Under the pieces are notes generated by a model that made no database searches, was not told the origin of the DNA, and worked only from the letters and a program-made list of their open reading frames with translations. Of a stretch of 64,000 nucleotides of DNA, positions 35,090-45,971 are shown piece by piece. Source of the stretch: Gymnopus androsaceus JB14 (Eukaryota; Basidiomycota; Agaricomycetes; Agaricales; Omphalotaceae); the NCBI GenBank assembly GCA_009733575.1, contig ML769407.1, positions 124,001-188,000 on the forward strand. The letters are read 5' to 3'. Each line of letters opens with the position of its first letter. Position 1 is the first letter of the stretch. A program made the translations under genes and the position numbers.

Positions 35090-35725
35090 ATGTTTCGTGT
35101 CGCTCTACTTTTTACGCTCATTACTATGATCCTCTTCGTTTCTAGTGCTCCCGTAGAGCTAGAGAAAAGAGTCACTCATACCGGAAGAGTACATAGTTCT
35201 TCTATATCTTCCCAATAACCTTCTAACGTCTCTCGCCGTGCAGGGCACATGGTTTGAACCCGGCTTGGGTAACTGTGGCAAAGTAAACAGCGCCAGCGAT
35301 CCCATCATTGCTATCCCCAAGTCTCTTTATGACGCGAACGGGGGCAGTAACTGTAACCAGGTCAGTCATATCTTACTCCTCAGCTAGTACAGTTCGCTGA
35401 TTTCATCTTCTGTTCACCCAGTGGATTGTGCGTCATGTCTTTTCTTTAGTCAACTGAAGTTCGACTAGCTAACTATACGGGTTTTGTCTATTGTAGCACA
35501 TCACCGATACGGCCACTGGGCACGTTGCTTACGGTCTTACAACGGACAGCTGTCCCAGTTGCGGAAGCGGTGATTTAGGTAGGAACTTACTACCCTTTCT
35601 CATTCCTTCGCGCTGAAACTGGTGCAGATATGTCACCCGCTGTATTTCAAGATTTTGCTTCCCTCGGCGTTGGTGTTCTTTCCATCTCTTGGTACTTCTT
35701 GCCCATGGGACAGTCGCCGCCTTGA
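35090..35725 (+). CDS. RlpA-like / double-psi beta-barrel secreted protein
   Basis: The signal peptide MFRVALLFTLITMILFVSSA precedes a short basic linker and the domain: 'GTWFEPGLGNCGKVN', 'DPIIAIPKSLYD', 'HITDTATGHVAYG', 'DSCPSCGSGDLDMSPAVF', 'LGVGVLSISWYF'. About 132 residues in five exons, all in frame with 45-75-base introns. This is the small secreted DPBB (barwin/expansin-like) family common in basidiomycetes. The Asp in 'GSGDLDMSP' and four Cys are kept. It lacks an expansin cellulose-binding domain, so an apoplastic or wall role is likely but not proven. Intact. Confidence 0.85.
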
Positions 35726-36372
35726 AGTCGAAGAATCCAAGAGCCGCATCGCTGAAAAGGGATTTAACACTTCGATGCTCTCCTCATCCTCCATAGAGTC
35801 GGGATCACACAGAAACCAGAATTTCAAACACCATTGTATTTTTACTCAACATTTATTTACCTTCTCCACTTGAGGCTTGCCCACCGACTTACAACGTAAT
35901 CGTGCGCTGTGAGCACCATTTCGTTGTACTGTGTTTATTTTTATACAGATACAAGGCTTGGTTTTACCCATTTTCTGTTTCTGTACTACTATCTATTGGT
36001 CGACATCGTTTGATACAGTGTCGTGCATGTATACATACTTTCATTGGGATTAGGTTGGGATTTTATAGCGTTGATTATCGAATGCAATTCGTTGATGATC
36101 ACCAACTCCTGGGAGAGATGAACTTGAAAAGTGTGAATTTCCAAAAATGCTAGTATGTATTTATGTAGGTAGGTAGGTAGGTACAAGAAATTCGAACCAT
36201 AGTCCAAAAGCAGAGCAGTCCAAAAACCGTTAATCGTATAATACAAATCATGCCAAGAAAGTTCATGCATCAAGTAAATTATGCAAAGTCATATATGCGA
36301 GCAGTCATGAGGAACCGTGTCCACATGATCGTAAATGTACAGATGAGATGTCCGAAAGATATGATCAAAAGA
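35726..36372. other. intergenic between convergent genes
   Basis: 3' flanks of the RlpA-like (+) and KNH-like (-) genes. It contains a short (TAGG)n microsatellite at about 36164-36183. No gene seen. Confidence 0.5.
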
Positions 36373-37370
36373 TCATGAAAGACATGCAGCCAGCAGGCCA
36401 GCGATAACGAAGGCGAAGGTCTGACTCTGGCGCGTGTTCGTCTTCCAAGCAGAGTTGCTTGAAGCAACTGTTGTGCTGGCAGAAGTGGAGGAAGTGGAGG
36501 ATGTGGAAGACGATCCGGCTGCAGAGGAAGCTGGAGAAGATACCGACAGAGTAGTGCTGACAGACACAGAGGAAGAAGAGCTTGGAGTTGCCGTAACAAG
36601 ACTGGTGAATGTGCTTGTTATCGAAGCTTCCGTTGCAGATTCTGTGGTAGTGGTACTACCCGCAACGGAGCTAACAGACACAGTAGTGGTCACTTGTGTT
36701 GATGCGGATGATGCAGATGATGCGGAACTAGTCGATGTCGATGAGGAGCTAGTGCCGCTGGATGATGATGATGAACCAGTCGTAGTTTCCGTAGTCGATG
36801 AAGAAGCGGATATTCCGTCGATTGTGAAGGTAGGGCTAATGTTTCCTGAATCGCCAAACACTTTGCAAATGGTTAGCATCCTACTGTCAATCAAAATGTA
36901 GCGGGAACTTACAGGCAATGATATAGTCTGTTCGGGTGACTACAGAGGGGACAACGAAGCTAACGCTTCCATCACTGATGTTGAAGTTCTGAGCCAGTGG
37001 AGAGTCTACAGAATTCGAGTGAGCCGTATAATTAGATAAGGGTAAAACATTACGCATACCAAGCATGAGATGTTCTGAGTCGGTAGAATTAGCCATAAAA
37101 CCCAGCACAACCATTCCAATAGGGTTCGACAATTGTGAGGGAATGTTGGACGTATCCCTACACATAGAGAAAGGGGTTCAGATGTTTGGCTGATAAGTGG
37201 TGAGAGTAGAAAAAGACGTACCAGGTAACCGTAACAGTCTGGCCAGATTGCCATACTGTGGACGCAGTAGGACTGGTGATGGTAGGGTCAAAAACGTCTC
37301 TGACGAGAAGCGGAAGGGCTCGTGCAAGTTGGAAAGAAAAGAAAAGACATGAAATCATAAGCGTCAACAT
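36373..37370 (-). CDS. Kre9/KNH-like Ser/Thr-rich GPI-anchored protein
   Basis: Signal peptide MLTLMISCLFFSFQLARA (ATG at 37370), then 'RDVFDPTITSPTASTVWQSG', 'TVTVTW' split by intron 1, 'DTSNIPSQLSNPIGMVVLGF', 'EHLML', 'SPLAQNFNISDGSVSF', 'GDSGNISPTFTID'. A Ser/Thr/Ala-rich region of about 120 residues follows (O-glycosylation stalk), with a C-terminal hydrophobic tail ('FAFVIAGLLAACLS') that fits a GPI-addition signal with an omega site around 'SNSAW'. Four exons, in frame. Predicted cell-surface wall protein. An upstream in-frame Met at 37478 would add a basic leader and is less likely. Confidence 0.85.
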
Positions 37371-37493
37371 AATGGAATCGTCTCTTGAGTGGTACTTGGA
37401 CGGGAGACGACGGGGACTGCTTCGAAGGCTGCTCAGGTCAAAGGACAGCGAACGTCGAAAGCAAAGCACAGTCGACATACCGGAACTGGCTTG

Positions 37494-37501
37494 CTTTTAT
37501 A
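37494..37501 (-). promoter_or_regulatory. TATA box of the GPI-type KNH gene
   Basis: TATAAAAG on the minus strand, 124 bases before the ATG at 37370. Confidence 0.55.
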
Positions 37502-37849
37502 TTCCGCCCCGGATCAACATGACACTTGTTCAATTATCACTGCATCATGATCTATCATGATCAACAATTCCCCGTTCGGGATGCTTTGCCCGCTCATTTC
37601 TCTCCCTCGGCAGTCTTTCTCCATCTCCTATGGAGATAAGTCGACTCAAGTTTGACAATCAAAAACAGAAAACATTGCATTACAACAACATACAGCGAAG
37701 GCGCAATTACAGCAAAATTAAAAGAATTTAGTACCCTAATAGCTTCAAGAAATTAAACGGCAGTAATCATAAAATGGAAAGTCGTTCAAGTGCATATCAC
37801 TGGTTCGTCCTATCGTTCAACCGGAATGTGGTCATGTTCATGCGGATCT

Positions 37850-38410
37850 TTAGCATTTGATAGTGAACTTTGGGCTAAAGTTTCCAGAATCTCCGAAAAC
37901 TGTCAACAGAGCGTCAGAGTAAAGTTCAAGAAAAAGGCGATGAGCACTCACGAACGATCTCGTAACCTTCTCCGCTTGGAACATTGGGTACAACGAAAGA
38001 AACCGAGGTACTGTTCACGGTGTTAAAGTTGGAAGCAAGTGGGTGTTCTACAACAGTCGAGTCAGGTTTTCTGACGTCTGTCAATTCCAGCGCAAGTATT
38101 GCTTACCGACATCTTCCAGGCCATTCAAGTCACGGAGAAGCACCATTCCTTTGGGGTTGGTAACTTCTGATGCTGGGATGTTGGACTTTGCCCTGAGTAT
38201 TTGTGAATTTTAGCAACTAAGCCCGAGAAGGGTTAAATAATGCACTACTAACCAGGTTACAGTTGCACGTTGGCCACATTGCCAGACAGTGTTGGCGTGG
38301 GGGCTGGTTATTGTAGGGACGAACACATCGCGAGCAGCGATAGGTGCTGAGGAAGCCAAAGAGGCGATGGAGATGATCAAAAAGCAAAGGGTGATGAAGA
38401 GAGAAGGCAT
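37850..38410 (-). CDS. Kre9/KNH-like secreted protein, short form
   Basis: Signal peptide MPSLFITLCFLIISIASLAS, then 'RDVFVPTITSPHANTVWQ', 'ATVTW', 'KSNIPASEVTNPKGMVLL', 'EHPLASNFNTVNSTSVSF' and 'GDSGNFSPKFTIKC' with the stop directly after. Four exons join in frame. It is the neighbour and close relative of the GPI-anchored gene at 36.4-37.4 kb, on the same strand 480 bases upstream, but lost (or never had) the Ser/Thr stalk and GPI signal. Confidence 0.8.
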
Positions 38411-38521
38411 TATTAAGAATGTTTCAAAGAGAAAGGGTCGTAGAAAGTGAGAGGTTTTTGGTTTTTTGTGACTAGATTTAGAGGACCGTAGAACGATGTT
38501 GGATCCAGCATTTTCGACTGT

Positions 38522-38529
38522 CTTTTATA
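38522..38529 (-). promoter_or_regulatory. TATA box of the short KNH gene
   Basis: TATAAAAG on the minus strand, 112 bases before the ATG at 38410. Confidence 0.55.
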
Positions 38530-38668
38530 CGGATCCCTGGACTTCGATCGACCTCCAAAGCGGAGCAGAAGAGCGGTTGTGGTATGTTTACCGTCAAGAT
38601 TGAACGCAACGATATGCTATCGTAATGGCCTCATTGCTGCCACTCTTACAGCGCCTCAAGGTTCTTGC

Positions 38669-39452
38669 TCAGGTATCTTTGGTCAGGAGTTGGTCTTCTA
38701 ACCGTTGTTCCGCTGCTTTCGCTGAGTCTTCTTCAGCTCCTTGCTTGGCGGTGGCGAGGATCCGTTCGGTGAGTCCTCGCCATTCCTCTGCAAGTATGGA
38801 ACATTGAGCTCAGTCTGGATTCCCTATACAAGACGCTCATGAACCCCATTCAACTCCACCAATATTCAACCCAAACGAGCAAGTGGCATTCTTTCCTATA
38901 CATACAGTACTCCAAAGCGGACGCAAAGTATATCTTAAACCCACTATCTTCCTTGACATCTAACGAAATGTGATAAGCTATATGCCACAGTGCACGGAAA
39001 TGATAGACCGGATAACCGGAATATTTGAGACCGACACTAGCAGCGACGATTCTAAGGTGCATTTCTCATCTACTACAGTCTACTACTTGCTAAGATGCAA
39101 TTCTAGTGCTCCCATATTCTACGGAATATGATCAACCGACCAGGAAAATACAATCTAAGGGAAATAAAATCTTCCAACGTACGATTTTTTACGAATCGTA
39201 CCTGGTTTCTCCGATGATCTTACTAGCTACAACTCGTGTTGCATACACAACAGCTGGACGGCATTCACTTCATCCTGTGGCGTTCTTCATCGGTACATTG
39301 CAACTCTCAGCTGAAGCTCTACAATCCGCAAGCAAAGCTACCTCTGTAAATCCACTCTCGTCGTCTGTTGACGTAGAGTAGAATCTTCTTTCAGTGCGCT
39401 GCGATCGGTTTCGTATGCTCTTACGCTCGTTATCTCGCTCTATTCCAGCCAA
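38669..39452 (-). CDS. possible small gene, unknown, exon joins unresolved
   Basis: Three minus-strand pieces look coding: 'RSQRTERRFYSTSTDDESGF' (39452-39270, mitochondrial-leader-like 'RRFYSTS'), 'ALWHIAYHISLDVKEDSGF' (near 38990-38930), and a C-terminal exon after 'cttgcag' reading 'EEWRGLTERILATAKQG' to 'LEDQLLTKDT*' with its stop at 38669. I could not join them in one frame with normal introns, so this may be decayed. No family assigned. Confidence 0.3.
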
Positions 39453-39578
39453 TACGCTCAGCGGGGACTTAAGGATCTCAGATACTACTCTTGCTCGGTA
39501 TATTGAATGCCTTATGTTGATGACCGGGGTATGAACGAAGTTAAACGAGAAGCTCCGGGAAAAGTTTATCTGGAGGCA

Positions 39579-39895
39579 ATGGATCTTACTGAGAGGATGG
39601 AGAAGAAAAGTTCATCTGAAGTTCACTACGCTATGTAGTTCAATCTACGAGTCTTACTTACACTTGCTACAGGGCATGCATATTCATGGAATGAGTTCAA
39701 TATAATGAAATATGCATTGATGTTCTTTCGATTCTCGAACAAGAGTCGTCACTTGATAAGGGATCTTGCTGAGACAGAGCGCGGAGAAAAAGTTCATCTA
39801 AAGTTCACTGCGTCTTACTATGAGTCTTACACTTGCTACAGACCATGCATATTTACTATAATGAAATATGCATTAATGTTCTTTCGACTCTTGGA
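39579..39895. repeat. imperfect tandem repeat, two units of about 160 bases
   Basis: 'aaagttcatct', 'tacacttgctacag', 'catgcatatt' and 'ataatgaaatatgcatt' followed by 'gatgttctttcga' occur in the same order at 39612-39740 and 39788-39880. Confidence 0.75.
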
Positions 39896-40105
39896 ACCAG
39901 AATTGTTACTGAGCTCGAAAGCAACTGCGTCGGTAATTACGGGCCGCTTCAAGACGCGTAGTCGCGTCGCGTCGTTGTTGATGAACAAACATGGCCAAAC
40001 GCGCCTATTTTGTAAGAAATAGCGATCGCGTGATGTGACTTGACGTCCTTTTCACGCTCACGCTGCTTCGTTGATTCCTGTCTTTTGCTTTCACTCTCAT
40101 CAGCG

Positions 40106-43100
40106 ATGAGTCTCCCTACTCCGCCTACGACCTCTCATCGCGAGAAAGAGAACAAGAGCCTTGCCTCTCGTGGCGTGGTCTGGTCACAGCAGGACCATTG
40201 GCAGGTTCACTGTCTCTCTACCCCGCCTCAAGGTCCCAAATGCAGTAGTGCAAGCCAGGAGCGGCCAGTAAAGTCAATTCTAAAACCTACCCAGCCTATT
40301 CTTCCTCTTCCAGAAGAAGATATCCGCGAAGAAACTCCCGCACCTTCCGACCCTCTCACCGACTCTAAATATCTCGAATCACCTATGACCACAATTTTAT
40401 CCGAAGATGCTTCTATACCCGACCTTATACGAGCTTATTCCATCCTCACAGCGAGGATTAGACCATGCGTCAGCGAGTGGGCAGACCATTCTTCACCACT
40501 ATTCGAACCTCTGCGCGTTAACCGTGATGTCCTTTGTGATCGAATCTGTCGAGATGTGAAGCGTGCTTTAGAAGACGCCCTAGGTGAAGACGAAGAAGAG
40601 AGGCTACAGAAGGAGCATCGACTACCTTCACCTACCAAAAGCCCAAAGAAAAAGAAGAGAGGCATGACGGCGGAACAAGCCAAGCACGCGCGAGATCTCT
40701 GCACCATCTCCCATTCCGTCCTAAAGCTTCTTGGTCTGCTCCTTGGCCTGCCAAATGTTTTCCGAATATTCACTGGTGAGTTTGCATACCGTTTTTGCTG
40801 GCACGTACTCATTTCATACTAGACCAACAACTAACTCAGATGCTGAGCGGCATTCTCTCTATTCCTCTCGCCACGGACCTTCCTACGCCAAACGCGAGGA
40901 AAACCTACGCGTTATCAATCTACGTCATCCAAACACAGCGACTACCAGAGGTGGTTCTATTTCCTTCCAAGGATAGCATCGCCTGCGCATTGGGCCGCGG
41001 CATAGATGGTGAACTAGGCAAGGAAGGGAAGAAAGGCTCAGCCAGCGACGGCTTAAAGGCGAGTCCGACTTACTTGATCCAACTGCTATATTAACTTTTT
41101 TCGTGTAGGCGATTCACGACCTCTCGACGTATCAGCCCAGGACCTTTGTTCCTGCATTCGTCGTCATCCTAGATTCAATTCTAGACAATCTTCTTGCACC
41201 AACACTCACCCTGCGTCTCCAGGCATGCCATGCTCTCGGTGGTCTTGCCCAAGGAACTCTAGTCCTCCCTCCTTCCGCACTCCATGCACGCTTATCATCA
41301 CGAATAGTCGAATTCCTTCTCACCGTTCCACGAGCATCACCAAAGAAGAGCGTTACCTCCTCGCCTACAAAGCAGGAATCCGCTATCTGCCGAACCTTGC
41401 GAACGACTCTAAACGTCGAGGAACCTCTTCACGTTGCGTCAGGTCCTGTTTGGGGATTGCATGTCCTAGGCAGCTTCATCATTTTGCTTGGATCGGCATT
41501 CAAGACCGACCCACGAGTGACGAGAACAATTTCTAATCTGATGATCCTTACAATGCGGCATAAAAAGGTCGCAGTACGGAAGCTGGGGTGCATCGTTTGG
41601 AGAACAATCATCTGGTCCTGGCACCAGCTCCCATTTCCTCTCCCTTCCGATGATGATGAGACGGTGGTCAAGTTCTCCAAAGAGGAACGAAATTCGGCCA
41701 GTCTAGGACAATGGGCAATGATTGAAAAGGTCCTCAGTATGGGCGTCGGAATTAGCACCTGTTGTGCTATCGTTGGCTACGAGCTTACTTCAATGGAACG
41801 TATGCGCCTTGAGAGAATCCTCTCGCTGATGGTGAACAAGAGCGAGGAGACTAGGGAAGATGCACTGCTATGTATCATACAGCTCTCCAGCTTGGATCCC
41901 CAAGCCTCGTCGTGGGACGTCGATCATCTCATTTCTAGGAATTTTTTCTCTGGAATTACGGGCATATTGACTGCAGACTACCAAGAGTTATCAAAGTCAC
42001 TCTCTCCCATCCGCGACGAGCTTCCCGACATTCGTGATCTCAGGCCGCTGACTCGGGATGAGTTGCTTGATGTGGGTGCTATGAAGGTGTTTCTCGAGCT
42101 ATGGAGTAGTGCTATATGTATCCGCGATGGTCAGCAAAGCAACGAGGTAACAAAAGCATGCTAATCTCGCCATATTTGATGCTGAATCGATCTGTCTTTC
42201 AGGACTTGCTTGTTGAAACATGGGACGCTATGCTCAAGTCGATGGTGACCATGGCGGAAGGTGTGTCAATCTCTATAACAATCAAAGCTCCTGCTCACGG
42301 ATCGGTTATTTACAGATGATGGTGAGGAAGGCGAACTCAAGGCCACACATAGATTATCCCGCGCTCTCTATGGAAGTCTCCGAACAAGTCCCAAGAATAC
42401 TTCTTCAAACCAAGAGTATCATTTCGATCTCGCGAAAAACCTGAGGATCATTCGGCGGGCCTGGTTGTCGATGCGTTCTGTCCTATCGAAGGAATACTAC
42501 CTAGAGGAGTACGCATTGGAGATGCTTAAACGACTCGAGCAATTCGAAGATGGCGAGCTTAGTGAGATAGACGATCAAGCGAGAATCGAGTGGGCAGGAC
42601 TATGTGTCGACCTCATTCTTGCATCTGAGGACCCAGCAAGCAATGTGCGTGAATTCTGGGAGCACGCGGACTCAAGATGGAACTGGTCGACGACTGTGCG
42701 TACCACCGTTTGGGCAAAGTTTGTTCAGAGCTTGGCAGGAGAGCAAACAAAAGATTTGGGAAGGATCCAAGGCTCTGTTATGTGTTCCATTTTGGTACGT
42801 CTTCCAACTTTACACACCTCTATCGTGCTCATGTTTTTATGCAGTAGTGAAACTGTCTGGGATCTCAACGACGAGGAGCTTTCGATATGGGAAAGTCTCT
42901 TGAAATACGTTATGAACCTAGCGGAAGATGATGGGATGGACATTATTCACGAGGTGGACTCTATCGCATGCACAATTCAGCAGAAATGCAACCCGACCTT
43001 CACTTCATTAGTTCGCATTGCGGACATGCTGATCACCTCTGTCTTGGAATCCTCCCGAAACGCAGTATTCCAAGAAATAACCGAGCTTCCAGACAATCTG

Positions 43101-45111
43101 GTAGAATTCATCGCGGATACATTAAATCAGAGCTATCCACCATCGCCCTCAACAGGATTTTCATCTGCGTGGATGATTCGAAGTATTCAGTGGCTCCTCA
43201 ACTCATGTCCTGACCATCTCTATCTCGATCTGCTTGAAACGCTGCAAGAATCCGTCGTGCGTTGGATTTCGGATGAACAGTCAGCGCTTGTCGACTGTTA
43301 TGACGATGTGAGTTCAAGCTTGTCTGGTTTCACGATACGGGTACTGGTACTGAAGCTGGCCTTGTTCTCTTTAGATTACAACGCTGTACGAAAACCTTCT
43401 TATGAAGTTGCTAGACACAGCGCCTCCGACTCGGGATAGCATGGAACGATTTAGACCTATCCTTGAATCCCTATTCATTGGTCCAGCGAAACCAATTTCC
43501 GCATTCGACGCGTTCGATACATTTTGGCGTTCCTCCGCTGTGCCTCCGCAATTCTGGCCTAAAAAGGTGTATGAATATATCCATCGCCTGCCAGGGGCGT
43601 TGACGACAACCTCTTCTCTTTCTACTCCTCCTGCCAAGGTAGTGGAAGATTGCGAAGAATCGGAAGAACGCGGCGGATCTATTGGCACCCCGAAGAGTAC
43701 CTCAGAGAAAGAAGGAACAGGAGTCGGGGTTACTTCATCATCAGAGCCAACTCTGGTCCCTGCTCCTGACCTTCCTTCTTCGCCTGAGCTCCCGTCATCC
43801 CCCGCCCTTGAATTCCCTGATTCCCCAACTCCGAGTCATCCGAGAGAAAGCGAAGACCACTTCCCACTCCTATTACCCGCACCAAACATTCTATCTACTC
43901 CCCCACGCGCTTCCAAAGCCAAAGGTTCACCATCTACCGTTTCATTACGCTCCGTACCCAAAACTCCTGATGGATCGGGAACACATAGATTCAACTCTCT
44001 ATTTGCACCGGAAACGCCATCTAGTCCTTCTAAACCACCACCACAACATCTCGCTCCATCTCCCATTATCAAACCCTATCCGCCAGCCAGTCCCTTGGCT
44101 AGTGCCAATAAGAGGCGGCGTATCACGGATAAGGAGAACCATTCCCCATATCAAACAATATCCTCACCGTCTCGCCGTGATCGCGATGTCTTTACCCAAG
44201 ACTCACCTTCCCGCCGCCCATCCACCGTCTGCAGGAAACGCCTTTTCACGGAGATGTCTGAAGCTCGTGAAGAGGAAGTTGATCGTGAAAGATCAGACGT
44301 CCTTGACCCAAAGAGAGAGGAGAGACCAGCGAAACGAGTGAGGATAACTACACCGATCCCGCCGTTTGTTCTGCCTTTACCTCACCAGGCTCCAACAACG
44401 GTGGCAGCGATGGAAGAAGCTTCAACCCCAACGTCAACCTCCCTCTCACAGAAAGCTCCTCCTCCCTTGTCGATATTCTCCGATTCGGACGTTGTCTGCG
44501 GTTCCGCCTTACCGTTACGCAGAACCGCATCTACACCCAGGAAGCGTAAAGCTATGGTGTTGGACTGCGTAGAGATAAGGGTCCCGCACTCAAAGAGTGT
44601 AAAATCTTCCGCAGTGACTGGAGCGCGTCCAATGAGGACTCCGGCGAATCGTATGTCGAAGAAAGGGAAACAAGCCAAGGACACTGCGAAGGTTGGACAG
44701 AAAAGCGTAACAATGGCCCCGCCAGTGGAGGGCTTGGGCGATCCTGATGCTGATTTTCATCTTGAGTCGGATATCGAGGTTTTTTCCGACTCGGATTCTG
44801 GCTCGGATAGGTCAACCAAGCAGCTCTCATCCGATGATGATCCATATCTGGGTCAAGTCACTCCTGGGCATCTGATCTCGCCTGCTCTCCGGCGCGCACG
44901 CAAGGATACGCTGGATGACGATCCGCCCAGTGACGATTCGTCTTTTGGCGGTGAAGAGGTCAGTCCGTCGAGGCAAGTGGTGTTGAGAAGGATGCAGAGA
45001 ACTCCTTCGGCTGCAGTGGTCCAAAGAAAGGCAGATCCGGCTTCAGAGGTGTCTACGATTGCTACGAGGACTAGTCCGTTGAAATCATTGAGGCACTTGT
45101 TGACTTCATGA
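40106..45111 (+). CDS. RIF1: RIF1-like telomere/replication-timing protein (copy B)
   Basis: Exons 40106-40775, 40823-41058, 41109-42146, 42203-42260, 42316-43307 and 43375-45111 sum to 1577 codons including the stop. Near the N-terminus lie RGVVW (residues 22-26, an RVxF-type PP1 docking site) and SILK (57-60), the pair through which Rif1 recruits protein phosphatase 1. A long alpha-helical HEAT-type region (about 110-1000) follows, then a disordered C-terminus rich in SP/TP sites and acidic Ser clusters ('VFSDSDSGSD', 'SSDDDP'). The second intron (41059-41108) has a GC donor (AAG|GCGAGT). A 50-base gtacgt...gcag stretch at 42796-42845 looks like an intron but is read through in frame here; if it is spliced, one extra base near 42748 must be invoked. 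Confidence 0.8.
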
Positions 45112-45971
45112 TGATTCAGAATGGTGCTATTTTTTCAGTTTCTTAGCTATTAGGTCAGTATGTACTTTTAACGTTTAGTTTCCCGACATGCTTCTCCAAT
45201 CCGTTTTGTTTTGTATGGCCAGCATGTACCATGTTTTTGTATCGTTATCATTCAAGCTAGTTATTGCTAATATCGGACCTCGTCGCTGCCAAGCGCGTTT
45301 TGTTACTGGTTGAACTGAAGTGGAAACGTCGCGGAATGATAGGTGATGGTAAGTATATGTAGGATCGAATCGCAAGTGCAATGTCATATGAATGTCTTGA
45401 ACGTGGATTCCGGGAGAATGGATGCTAGGTTGCAGAATTTAATTAGCGTTAGGTTGGCTGCTGGTTGGCCGGGTGACGATATAGTAAGTATCTATCAACG
45501 TTCCTCCCGCTTTGGATAGATGAATGGATGGCGTAAAGTAATGGCTGAGGTCTTTCCAGGTCGGTGGCTCGATGATGAGATAGAAAATACTGTGACCGCA
45601 ATGGCCGCGGTTGCAGGGTTTTGCCGCGCAATTGCCGCGTGAGCTTGAACTTTGTTGAACATGTGACGGCTGCAGCTGTGTCAAGTACTCCTGTTCTTGA
45701 CTCTCTACAATCTCAATGTCTGCACACGAGCATAGCATTGCTTTTAGCGATTGTCTCTTCTCCTTCATATTCTTTCCCAGCATTAGGGAGATCTGCAAGG
45801 CTGCAACCACTGCAACTTTCCCGACCATCATTGATCCGGATGCATTCAGGTCTGATATCGAAGGTGTCGATCGTGGAAGGACGTCACCATGGTCATAGGA
45901 GATGAGGGAGTCCATCGAGCGCATAAAATCGACTCAAGATTATTTTGTTGCACCGTTTAATTTCTCCCCCA
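45112..45971. other. intergenic, promoter region of the CFA-synthase gene
   Basis: A 161-codon minus frame (45924-45439) overlaps + frames of similar quality, has no domain and lies in the gap in front of the + gene, so I do not call it. Confidence 0.4.

Noticed and set aside
45439..45924. 161-codon minus-strand frame upstream of the CFA-synthase gene
   Set aside because: Lies in a promoter-sized gap, has no recognisable family, and competing + frames of similar length exist.
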